Under the pieces are notes generated by a model that saw nothing but the letters and a program-made list of their open reading frames with translations, ran no database searches and was not told where the DNA came from. A stretch of DNA of 5,890 nt from assembly GCA_041596215.1 (NCBI GenBank), contig JBFHIZ010000064.1:1-5890 (forward strand), written 5' to 3'. Shown here piece by piece: positions 1-5,792 of this stretch (the first letter of the stretch is position 1; each line of letters opens with the position of its first letter). The DNA comes from JBFHIZ01 sp041596215 (GTDB taxonomy: Bacteria; Bacillota; Clostridia; Lachnospirales; Lachnospiraceae). Made by a program: the position numbers and the translations under genes.

Positions 1-376
1 ACACTTTATGTTGTTCACCCTTTGTATAATGTGGTTTTTTTCTGCGTACAACAGAGCGAAGTCCTAGCTCTTTCATATAATGATGAACTGTAAGTTCGGA
101 TAACTTGATGCTTTCTTCGTTTTCAAGATAATCACGCATCATCGGATAACCAGGAACACCATCTTCCTGATGATAGATCTCTACAATGGTACGTAAAACA
201 TTCGTTTTTTCGTTTCGATACTCTTGTTTACGATCTTTTAAGTAATTGTAATAAGCATTTGGATAAATATGAAATTTACGTAATAACCATCTCGTTCCAA
301 ATAGAGAATGGTACCTCTGGATAAACTGGTATTTTGCTAATCGATTTCCTTCGCGAAGAATGCTGCCGCCTTTTTT
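1..376 (-). CDS. IS3-family transposase OrfB, N-terminal part (frameshifted continuation of OrfA)
   Basis: OrfB supplies the catalytic half of the OrfAB transposase that cuts and joins the IS ends. On the minus strand, the frame entered by a -1 slip at 370-376 stays open to the window edge for about 123 codons. It reads through segments such as GNRLAKYQFIQRYHSLF, VPGYPMMRDYL and YMKELGLRSVVRRKK. The last two resemble the HTH_21-type region that precedes the rve integrase core in IS3 OrfB proteins (family knowledge). In this frame a TGA lies just upstream of the slippery run and no ATG follows it closely, so expression by frameshifting from orfA is the natural reading. The DDE residues are outside the window. 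No stop interrupts the visible part, so there is no sign of decay here. Confidence 0.85.
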
Positions 377-624
377 AAAAAATCATTTTCCTTTTTACTT
401 TCGGCTAATTCCTTTTTAAGCCTGCGGATTTCACGCATTTGTTCACTTTCATTTTGTAGTGTAGGATTTGTTTCGCATTCTTTGCGGTGTTGCTGTAACC
501 AGTATGTAACGGTACCTTGACCGAGATTATATTCTTCGGTAAGGCTTTTTTTAGTACGTCCCTCTTCCAGATAGAGGCGAAGTACTTTTTCTCTGAGCTC
601 AGGCTCATAACGATTGTTTGCCAT
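337..624 (-). CDS. IS3-family transposase OrfA (helix-turn-helix and leucine zipper protein)
   Basis: This 95-residue protein has the IS3 OrfA layout. An N-terminal HTH_Tnp_1-type helix-turn-helix spans about residues 5-45 (YEPELREKVLRLYLEEG, then the recognition helix around LGQGTVTYWLQQH). It is followed by a charged coiled coil (about 58-85, REIRRLKKELAESKKENDFL) that mediates multimerisation in the family, and the typical ending LKKAAAFFAKE. OrfA binds the IS ends and, when fused to OrfB by frameshifting, forms the active transposase; alone it usually regulates transposition. The ATG at 624 is preceded by AAAGGAG (635-641 on the plus strand) at about 10 nt, a slightly long but acceptable spacing. 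The protein ends at TAG, 11 codons past the slippery site. Confidence 0.92.
   Translation of the reverse strand: MANNRYEPELREKVLRLYLEEGRTKKSLTEEYNLGQGTVTYWLQQHRKECETNPTLQNESEQMREIRRLKKELAESKKENDFLKKAAAFFAKEID
370..376 (-). promoter_or_regulatory. Programmed -1 ribosomal frameshift site (A AAA AAG) joining orfA and orfB
   Basis: In the orfA frame the minus strand reads TTA AAA AAG, giving the heptamer A AAA AAG with the phasing used by IS3 elements. A -1 slip leads directly into the open orfB frame. Two likely stimulators are visible. A Shine-Dalgarno-like AAAGGA lies about 12 nt upstream (389-394). About 9 nt downstream, TTCTT/AAGGA can pair around a CGCG loop. The heptamer and frames are seen directly; the role of the stimulators is inferred from other IS3-family elements. 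Confidence 0.82.
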
Positions 625-654
625 GTTGTAAGATCTCCTTTGATATAGGTTTAT

Positions 655-681
655 TGTATCAAACTATACCTAGGTGTTACA
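655..681 (-). repeat. Probable terminal inverted repeat (left end) of the IS3 element
   Basis: Reading inward on the minus strand from 681, the sequence is TGTAACACCTAGGTATAGTT and onward. It begins with the TG dinucleotide common to IS3 ends and sits exactly where the host peptidase frame stops being recognisable. TATAGT at about 14-19 nt from the tip could serve as a -10 box, as in the circle-junction promoters of some IS3 elements. The partner repeat is outside the window, so the repeat itself cannot be verified. Confidence 0.5.
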
Positions 682-1090
682 ACTTAAGTATATACCGTCA
701 TTAGATGCGGAATATAATGTAGATAATCAGAAATTTGCATATGTATATCAAGTGGTTAATGCATTGAATAAATATAATAAATATAATCAAAAATATATTT
801 ATGCTTCCGGAGCAACAATGTCACTAAATACTTTTGAAAATAATGTGGCGAATTCACTCACGGCATGTAGACCGGTTATATTACATGCTAGAACTGAACA
901 TATTACATATTATGGAGGGCATTCATCGGGGCACTATATTAGTTTAGATTATATTAATAGAACGACTGATATGGTTCGGTTAGTAGACTGTAATTATAGC
1001 AATGTGTATTATGGAATACATTCAAATGTAGATTTATCCGATGCATATGATTCGATTGCGTCTTCGTCTGGACGATATTTAATCTATTAG
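682..1090 (+). pseudogene. C39-like cysteine peptidase, 3' fragment truncated by the IS3 insertion
   Basis: The open frame from the IS edge to TAG at 1088-1090 encodes about 135 residues of a Peptidase_C39_2-like protein. The central stretch RPVILHA, a GGHSSGHYISLDYI segment and VRLVDCNY match the second half of the papain-like fold. There the catalytic His sits in GHYI (codon 932-934) and the supporting Asp/Asn follows in VRLVD (codon 986-988). The N-terminal half with the catalytic Cys is missing. A GTG at 674 would open this frame but lies inside the IS tip and has no ribosome binding site, so it is not a credible native start. The intact protein was probably secreted and perhaps cleaved peptides at the cell surface; this is inferred from the family and from the lipoprotein gene 17 bp downstream. 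The 5' part should lie beyond the other end of the IS. Confidence 0.72.
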
Positions 1091-1107
1091 TTTATAGGGA
1101 GGATTAT

Positions 1108-2241
1108 ATGAAAAAATACGTTTTATTATTAATTTGCTTATCAGTATTGTTTTTTGTATCATGTGGTGAGAATTTTAAGATGAATGATTTGACGAATGAG
1201 AATCAAATTATGGAATATGATTATCAGGAGACAGATAGAATTTCAAAAGAGGTAGTAGTAGATCAATTTTCATTTAATAATAAATCGAACCAGCGTATTT
1301 ATCCATATATGTTTTTTGGGAATAAAATATATTACGCGATAGATTATTCGTTTTATTATGATGACCCTTTAGGTGAAAATAAGTTGGAATTTTTGAAAGA
1401 GCATAACACAGAAATTCATTCTTATGATTTAGGAACGGGTGAGGATAAAATACTATATAAGTATGATGAAGAACGATGTGTTTCCCTCTGGGAAATGGAT
1501 TGTAATGGAGAGTACTTGATATGGGAAGATAATTTACAAGATGAAAAGTGGCGAATTCTTGCTATTAAATTAGATGAAATATCGGAACCAGTGGAAATCA
1601 TATCGTATCAGGAAGATTTTGGAGAAAACTGGAATGTTTCAATTGAAATTGATGAGGATAATGTCTACTGGTATGATGCGTTGTATGAAAGAGAACATCC
1701 GATTATATTATATTCTTATAACTTGAAATCGGAAGAAATAAAGGTCTTAAAAGAAAATTTAGATCTGTACTCTCCTTATGAACGATTTGTTGTTTTAGAT
1801 GGTATATACTCTTCATATATATACAACTCGAATGAAACAAAAATTAAGGTTTCTGATATAAAAGGAAATGATATTTTGGAATTAACTACTCGAGGTGATA
1901 TATTAAACCCGTTATGTAATGATGATATTTGTATATGGATGGATGCTGATAATAATAAAAAAATATATGTTTATCATATAAAAGAGGAGAGTCTAGAAAT
2001 TATAAAAACAAATAGTATTTTTTCATATGCAATTCTCCGGGATTATATTTTCGTGAATCAACAAGGTGGTGTCTTAATATATGATGTTGAACGAAAGGAA
2101 TATAGTGATTTGGTATTGTCTGAAGATGAAAAAAGGAAGGCTTGTTTGTATTCAATTATGGGAAATGAGCAAAATGTTTTTTGTGAAAAAATGAACGATG
2201 ATATTGAAGTCAGTGAAATACTTAATTTTAGTGTTAGATAA
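1108..2241 (+). CDS. Predicted lipoprotein with beta-propeller-like repeats
   Basis: This 377-residue protein begins with a lipoprotein signal peptide: KK, a hydrophobic stretch at residues 4-17, then FVSC with the lipidation Cys at 19. It should be anchored on the outer face of the membrane. The rest is rich in Asp, Glu, Tyr and aromatic beta-strands. It contains recurring motifs of the kind I-x-x-Y-D/N-L-x-x-x-E: EIHSYDLGTGEDKIL, IILYSYNLKSEEIKVL, KIYVYHIKEESLEII and GVLIYDVERKEY. This spacing suggests a TolB/DUF5050-like beta-propeller, probably for binding rather than catalysis; no catalytic motif was seen. A strong site, AGGGAGG (1096-1102), lies 5 nt before the ATG. The 17-bp gap after the C39-like gene suggests they were co-transcribed, so the IS may be polar on this gene unless an IS promoter or a local one drives it. 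Exact function is unknown. Confidence 0.8.
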   Translation: MKKYVLLLICLSVLFFVSCGENFKMNDLTNENQIMEYDYQETDRISKEVVVDQFSFNNKSNQRIYPYMFFGNKIYYAIDYSFYYDDPLGENKLEFLKEHNTEIHSYDLGTGEDKILYKYDEERCVSLWEMDCNGEYLIWEDNLQDEKWRILAIKLDEISEPVEIISYQEDFGENWNVSIEIDEDNVYWYDALYEREHPIILYSYNLKSEEIKVLKENLDLYSPYERFVVLDGIYSSYIYNSNETKIKVSDIKGNDILELTTRGDILNPLCNDDICIWMDADNNKKIYVYHIKEESLEIIKTNSIFSYAILRDYIFVNQQGGVLIYDVERKEYSDLVLSEDEKRKACLYSIMGNEQNVFCEKMNDDIEVSEILNFSVR

Positions 2242-2432
2242 GAGTTGACCGATGTATTATTATCTTATGGATTCGAAATAATATGTCTCTAAAATGTCTA
2301 TATTAAAGAGTTAAAAGTACTGGATAAGATGGAATAAGTAGAAATAGTATACAAGATATACGAATTTTCAAATCACGTAGATACAGTATATGGTTATATG
2401 TATTGAATTTGAATAGTAAAAGAATAAATTTC

Positions 2433-2475
2433 AAAACCCGCAATCCCAGCAATGTCAAGGGAATGCGGGGTTTTT
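2433..2475 (+). terminator. Rho-independent terminator after the lipoprotein gene
   Basis: CCCGCAATCCC (2437-2447) pairs with GGGAATGCGGG (2459-2469) with one internal A/A mismatch and an 11-nt loop, followed by G and TTTTT (2471-2475). An A run (2433-2436) precedes the stem, so weak activity on the minus strand is also possible. It lies about 190 bp after the lipoprotein stop. Confidence 0.85.
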
Positions 2476-2891
2476 ATATATTCCGTGATACATTTTTGAC
2501 ATCGTTTTCGGGAGTTATCTTGTATCAAAACTGTATTATTTTAAGTGGCTGATAGGTTGAAAGCCTTATGTTTACTGAGTTTGTAAGATAGATTGGAACA
2601 TTGTATTTGATTAATTTATTTTCTGTCTGAATTTGCAAATTGTTCATTTTTTGATGACTTGTACTATCTCTTTATAAAAATCTAGCGGTTAAAGTATTGA
2701 TATTCCTTCGCTTATAGAATTACGATAAGATAATATCACTGAGTTATTGGGGTGAATATTTAGAAAAAAGATACGTATTTTAAGAATTGTATTGTATAAT
2801 TGGGTATGAAGAAAATAGTCCTTATTCTGAAGAATGTAATTTGATTACGGAAGAGTGGCGATTTCATATTTTAAGAAGAAGGATTGATTTT
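2476..2891. other. Intergenic stretch without a convincing gene
   Basis: This AT-rich stretch holds no ORF with recognisable protein character. The frame of the CPBP gene happens to stay open back to a TTG at 2787, but that extension is hydrophilic, lacks a ribosome binding site and does not resemble the family N-terminus. Near the left end there is a TTGACA (2496-2501) flanked by TGATACA (2486-2492) and TGTATCA (2521-2527). The matching -10 box (TTGTAT at 18 bp) is weak. A -10-like TATAAT lies at 2795-2800. Nothing else was recognised. Confidence 0.5.
2795..2800 (+). promoter_or_regulatory. Possible -10 box for the CPBP protease gene
   Basis: A consensus TATAAT lies 91 bp before the CPBP ATG. 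At 17 bp upstream the -35 position reads TACGTA, which is poor, and there is no TGn extension. The call rests on the -10 alone. Confidence 0.3.
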
Positions 2892-3644
2892 ATGAAACGA
2901 TTGAAAAAATACTTAACAATAACGTTTATAATTACTTGGATATTATGGATTGGAGAAGCATTTCTTGTTTAATACACTTTTTTTTTAGAGAGTGACTTTT
3001 TGCCAATGATTCTGTTTACTGCTGGTGGGTTTGGACCGACAATTGCAGCAATTTGCTGTATGGAACAGAAGCGGAACTTGAAAAATGTACTAAAGTTTAT
3101 CTTCCAAAACGAAAAAGCTTCTATTTTTGTTTTGCTTATTTTTATTTCGTTGGAAACCTTGATTTTCGGACTTTCCTCAATGGAATTAAATGCTACAATA
3201 CCATTGGTGGCAATCCCGCTTGTTTTTTTAGAAGCAGCAATAATTTATGGCGGAAATGAGGAACTCGGTTGGCGCGGTGTTATGCAGCCTATCTTACAAA
3301 CAAAGCTGCCATACCCTCTTGCTACGCTGATAGTCGGTTGTGTATGGTCGATATGGCATGCACCGTTATGGTTTATTGAGGGAAATTCCCACCAAGGTTC
3401 ATCATTTATAGCTTTTGCGCTTTTGGCAGTTTTATTGACCTATTGGCTTTCGGCTATTATCAATAGTGGTGGTAGCATATTTTGGTGTATGATTTTACAT
3501 GGAGTAAGCAATACCATTTTATCCGTCTTTGTAATAAAAATTAACCTTATTTTGATTTTAGGATTATTCTTTTTGACTGCTATTGCAGTATTTATCAGTG
3601 TGAAAAACAAAAGAAAAGACAAAGTAACAATTAATACAAACTGA
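2892..3644 (+). pseudogene. CPBP-family (CAAX-like) intramembrane metalloprotease, interrupted by one in-frame stop
   Basis: From ATG 2892 (AGAAGGA about 8 nt upstream) the frame reads a typical CPBP start, MKRLKKYLTITFIITWILW. It meets TAA at codon 27 (2970-2972) and continues in the same frame to TGA at 3644. Counting the stop as residue 27, the conserved motifs are all present. EELGWR holds the Glu pair E123/E124 and R128. WSIWHAPLW holds H156. HGVSN holds H203 and N207. Together these match the EExxxR, (F/W)xxxH and HxxxN sites of the ABI/CPBP family, with several hydrophobic membrane segments around them. The family includes prenyl-protein proteases and bacteriocin self-immunity proteins; the substrate here is unknown. 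The total of about 250 codons is normal for the family. A shorter product starting at TTG 3000 or ATG 3006 would keep every catalytic motif, so residual activity is possible. The single stop may be a true mutation, a sequencing error or a recoded codon. Confidence 0.8.
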
Positions 3645-3648
3645 GGGG

Positions 3649-3677
3649 AAAACTAAAATTTACAAAATTTAGTTTTT
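3649..3677 (+). terminator. Possible AT-rich terminator after the CPBP gene
   Basis: AAAACTAAA (3649-3657) and TTTAGTTTT (3668-3676) are perfect complements around a 10-nt spacer, ending in a T run (3673-3677), starting 4 bp after the stop codon. The position and the T run fit termination, but the stem has only one G-C pair and would be weak. Confidence 0.5.
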
Positions 3678-3934
3678 CACAGTATTATAAATTTAGTCTT
3701 AAAATAGAAAATCTCATCTAGTAAAATTTTTTCGATTATATGGTGTTCTTTTCTTAAGAATTATTTATGCTGTAGAAGGTTTCACAAAAGGTTCATATTT
3801 CCCTGTACTTCTTTTTATAGTATAGATCAAAAAATGTTTTCTTTATCAAAGTAATAGAGAGTTCTTTTATATTGATCTGTTAAACTGTCAAATTATATCA
3901 TAAAAAAATTTATTAAGGCTATAATAAAAACAAC
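3678..3934. other. Non-coding AT-rich gap before the AbiE promoter
   Basis: No coding frame or RNA gene was recognised. Near the right end TTGATC (3872-3877), 16 bp, TATATC (3894-3899) resembles a second, weaker promoter. It carries TAAACTGTC (3881-3889), which echoes the TTAACTGTC of the main AbiE promoter 60 bp downstream. This could be an auxiliary promoter and half-operator, or chance in AT-rich DNA. Confidence 0.4.
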
Positions 3935-3963
3935 TTGATTAACTGTCGCAAAAACAGTATAAT
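3935..3963 (+). promoter_or_regulatory. Sigma-A-type promoter of the AbiE toxin-antitoxin operon
   Basis: TTGATT (-35, 3935-3940) and a perfect TATAAT (-10, 3958-3963) are separated by exactly 17 bp. Transcription would begin near 3970, about 24 nt before the proposed antitoxin start. This is the best promoter in the window, and it is overlaid by the inverted repeat described separately. Confidence 0.85.
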
Positions 3964-3974
3964 AATTGCGACAG
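3943..3974. promoter_or_regulatory. Inverted-repeat operator straddling the -10 box of the AbiE promoter
   Basis: CTGTCGCAA (3943-3951) and TTGCGACAG (3966-3974) are perfect 9-bp inverted arms, 23 bp apart start to start. The left arm fills the promoter spacer and the right arm covers the predicted transcription start, with TATAAT between them. A protein dimer bound here would block RNA polymerase. AbiEi antitoxins are known to autorepress by binding inverted repeats at their promoters, so the AbiEi-like product downstream is the obvious candidate. Since most of the repeat lies upstream of the start site, it is unlikely to act as an RNA hairpin. Confidence 0.75.
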
Positions 3975-3978
3975 CTTA

Positions 3979-3987
3979 AAGGGGGTG
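3979..3987 (+). promoter_or_regulatory. Ribosome binding site that fixes the antitoxin start at TTG 3994
   Basis: AAGGGGGTG (3979-3987) differs by one base from AAGGAGGTG and stands 6 nt before TTG 3994, an ideal spacing. The GTG at 3985 is the tail of this same element and so cannot use it. Confidence 0.7.
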
Positions 3988-3993
3988 CGATTA

Positions 3994-4602
3994 TTGCCAG
4001 AGTTAAATTATACGGAACAAATCATGGAAAAAATTAATAATTCAAGTCAGGAAGATGTATTTGTTGCTACCGATTTTTTGGATATTGCAGATTATCATAC
4101 GGTTCGACAAGCACTGCTTCGATTAAGTAAATATGGTAAAATTCAAAAGATTATGAATGGTATTTATTATTGTCCACAGTATAGTGAATTGCTACAAGAA
4201 TATGAGGCTCCATCTCCGAGTAAGGTTGCTATGGCGATAGCGAGAAAATTCAATTGGACAATAGCACCATCCGGCAATACTGCATTGAACCAATTAGGAT
4301 TGTCCACGCAGGTAACCGCAAAGTGGAAGTACATAAGTGATGGACCATACCATACATTTGAAATTGATGGATTTGAATTAGAATTTAAGCATAGAAATAA
4401 TAAAGAAATATCCGGAATGTCTTATAAAACAGCTATGGTTATTCAGGCACTTAAGACAATGGGAAAAGATCAGATTACAGGAGAAACAAAGGTAATATTG
4501 AAAAAGCATCTTTCTAGCGAAGAAAAAAAGAAATTATTGATAGAAGGGAAACAGACAACTATGTGGATTTATAATGTAATCAAAGAAATTTGTGAGGAGT
4601 AG
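3994..4602 (+). CDS. abiEi: AbiEi-like antitoxin (DUF6088-type winged-helix protein)
   Basis: This 202-residue protein (from TTG 3994) is the predicted antitoxin and repressor of the operon. An N-terminal winged helix spans about residues 21-60, with the recognition helix in YHTVRQALLRLSKYGKI and the wing in QKIMNGIYYCP. The block APSPSKVAMAIARKF (72-86), the signature IAPSGNTALNQLGLSTQV (90-107) and the strands SDGPYHTFEIDG...FKHR (115-133) match the DUF6088/AbiEi antitoxin family as I know it. The C-terminal domain (about 140-202) is helical and Lys-rich. In studied AbiE systems the N-terminal domain binds the operator, and the C-terminal domain is needed for neutralisation without stable binding to the toxin (type IV). 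An upstream GTG (3985) would add three residues but overlaps the ribosome binding site. The stop lies 3 bp before the toxin ATG. The family call is strong; antitoxin action is inferred from the pairing. Confidence 0.88.
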   Translation: MPELNYTEQIMEKINNSSQEDVFVATDFLDIADYHTVRQALLRLSKYGKIQKIMNGIYYCPQYSELLQEYEAPSPSKVAMAIARKFNWTIAPSGNTALNQLGLSTQVTAKWKYISDGPYHTFEIDGFELEFKHRNNKEISGMSYKTAMVIQALKTMGKDQITGETKVILKKHLSSEEKKKLLIEGKQTTMWIYNVIKEICEE

Positions 4603-4605
4603 GGA

Positions 4606-5604
4606 ATGTATCATATTGCAAAATATAGTGAAGATGAACGAAGAATTCTTTTTCGTAATACCTCTCAAAAGATGAATATTAATGAAGCAATTATAGAAAA
4701 AGACTTTTGGGTATGCCTAATGCTAGACTATCTTTTCCATAAATGTAAATATGGAAAGATGTTTATCTTCAAGGGTGGAACAAGTTTGTCGAAATGTTAT
4801 GGATTAATCCATAGATTTTCAGAAGATATAGATCTTATTCTGGATTGGAGAACTTTAGGATACAAGGTAAATGAACCTTGGGAAGAGCGATCCAATACAA
4901 AGCAAGATACATTTAATAAAGAGGCAAATCGTAGAGCAGAGGATTTTCTGCGAGATGTATTACTTCCAATACTAAAGAAAGATCTTTCAGATATCATGGA
5001 AGAAGAAGCACAGATTTATATTGATGAAGTGGATCCACAAACGATTTGTTTTAGTTATCCACATATATTTCAAAATGACTCAATCTTACAAGTGATTCGA
5101 TTGGAAATTGGAGCATTAGCGGCCTGGACGCCTGCGAAGGAAGTTTCTATAGAACCATATGCAGCACAACATTATCCAAAAGCATTTGAACAGAAAGAAA
5201 CCATTTTATTAACTGCAGCGGTAACAAGAACATTTTGGGAAAAGGTTACAATATTACATCATGAAGCAAATCGTCCTGAGAATCTTTTGATGCCAGAACG
5301 TTATTCTAGACATTATTATGATTTGTATTGCATAGCTTATTCTGAAAATAAGAAACAAGCCTTTGGAGATATAAATTTGTTAAGAAAAGTGGTTGAGTTC
5401 AAGATGAAATTTTATCCAAGAAAATGGGCACTGTATGAGAAGGCTGTTCCAGAATCAATGAAACTAGTTCCACCAGATTACAGATTGGATGCACTTAGAA
5501 AAGATTATGAAAATATGAGCGAAATGATGTTTGGAGAGTATCCATCATTTGATGAATTGATGACAAATATATCAGATTTAGAGAAAGAAATTAATCGACT
5601 TTAG
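4606..5604 (+). CDS. abiEii: AbiEii/AbiGii-family nucleotidyltransferase toxin
   Basis: This 332-residue protein has the DNA polymerase beta-like nucleotidyltransferase fold of AbiEii toxins. The visible motifs come in order. IEKDFWVCLMLDYLF (30-44) is followed by KGGTSLSK (56-63), the GG(T)S nucleotide-binding loop. SEDIDL (72-77) carries the metal-binding D74 and D76. IRLEIGA (164-170) carries the likely third acid E167. Two C-terminal motifs follow, TFWEKVTILHHE (209-220, K213) and RYSRHYYDLY (232-241, D239). All key residues seem intact and the length is normal for the family. Characterised relatives halt growth by transferring nucleotides, for example to tRNA acceptor ends (MenT proteins), and AbiE systems can abort phage infection. 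The target of this member is unknown. GAGGAG at the end of the antitoxin gene (about 4594-4599) serves as its ribosome binding site, so translation is probably coupled to the antitoxin. Confidence 0.92.
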   Translation: MYHIAKYSEDERRILFRNTSQKMNINEAIIEKDFWVCLMLDYLFHKCKYGKMFIFKGGTSLSKCYGLIHRFSEDIDLILDWRTLGYKVNEPWEERSNTKQDTFNKEANRRAEDFLRDVLLPILKKDLSDIMEEEAQIYIDEVDPQTICFSYPHIFQNDSILQVIRLEIGALAAWTPAKEVSIEPYAAQHYPKAFEQKETILLTAAVTRTFWEKVTILHHEANRPENLLMPERYSRHYYDLYCIAYSENKKQAFGDINLLRKVVEFKMKFYPRKWALYEKAVPESMKLVPPDYRLDALRKDYENMSEMMFGEYPSFDELMTNISDLEKEINRL

Positions 5605-5658
5605 AGCTGGGGAATACAGATATAAGTTTGCATTTCAGGTGGCTTTTGGTTAGAAAAA

Positions 5659-5667
5659 TGGTATAAT
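5659..5667 (+). promoter_or_regulatory. Extended -10 promoter reading out of the right edge
   Basis: TGGTATAAT is a perfect TGn-extended -10 (TATAAT at 5662-5667), 55 bp after the toxin stop. At 17 bp the -35 position (GTGGCT) is poor, but extended -10 promoters tolerate this. Transcription would begin near 5674 and run through the repeat-rich leader to a gene beyond the window. Confidence 0.6.
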
Positions 5668-5744
5668 ATAGATACGAAATGAAAGAAGAACATAATATCA
5701 AAAACATTCATGTTGGAATGAGCTGATTCCTCAAGATATGTTTT

Positions 5745-5792
5745 ACTGTATCACGTAAATCGCCAATGTGATACATATATGATACAGTTTTT
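5745..5792 (+). promoter_or_regulatory. Leader hairpins with a shared arm: possible attenuator or terminator
   Basis: ACTGTATCAC (5745-5754) can pair either with GTGATACA (5768-5775, 8 bp through TGTATCAC) or with TGATACAGT (5780-5788, 9 bp through ACTGTATCA). The second choice is followed by T residues to 5792, giving a terminator-like shape. The two pairings exclude each other. The element starts about 70 nt after the predicted start of the 5662-5667 promoter, and it could also end read-through from the AbiE operon. A protein operator with three half-sites is an equally possible reading. Confidence 0.5.

Larger units (their letters stand above)
1..681 (-). mobile_element. IS3-family insertion sequence, 5' half, running off the left edge
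   Basis: The minus strand carries, in IS3 order, a short upstream region, a small orfA with a helix-turn-helix and coiled coil, a -1 slippery heptamer, and the start of orfB in the shifted frame. The element boundary is placed at 681 because the minus-strand sequence there begins TGTAACACC. IS3 elements typically start with TG, and the reading frame of an unrelated peptidase starts immediately beyond this point. The right end, the DDE catalytic domain of OrfB and the second target-site copy lie outside the window, so neither the boundary nor the usual 3-4 bp target duplication can be confirmed here. Family assignment is confident; the subgroup (IS3 or IS150-like) is not resolved. Confidence 0.88.

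Noticed and set aside
405..608. Second minus-strand frame of 67 codons inside orfA
   Set aside because: It overlaps orfA in another frame and has no recognisable protein character.
674..682. GTG as start of the C39-like protein
   Set aside because: It lies inside the IS terminal sequence without a ribosome binding site; the frame is a truncated gene.
2787..2891. TTG start that would extend the CPBP protein by 35 residues
   Set aside because: No ribosome binding site, the extension is hydrophilic and unlike the family, and ATG 2892 has both a site and a typical N-terminus.
3053..3259. Plus-strand frame of 68 codons inside the CPBP gene
   Set aside because: It is a shadow of the CPBP frame, which carries the conserved motifs.
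3440..3622. Minus-strand frame of 60 codons opposite the CPBP gene
   Set aside because: Antisense shadow without a ribosome binding site or recognisable domain.
4797..4997. Minus-strand frame of 66 codons opposite the toxin gene
   Set aside because: Antisense shadow of the AbiEii coding sequence.
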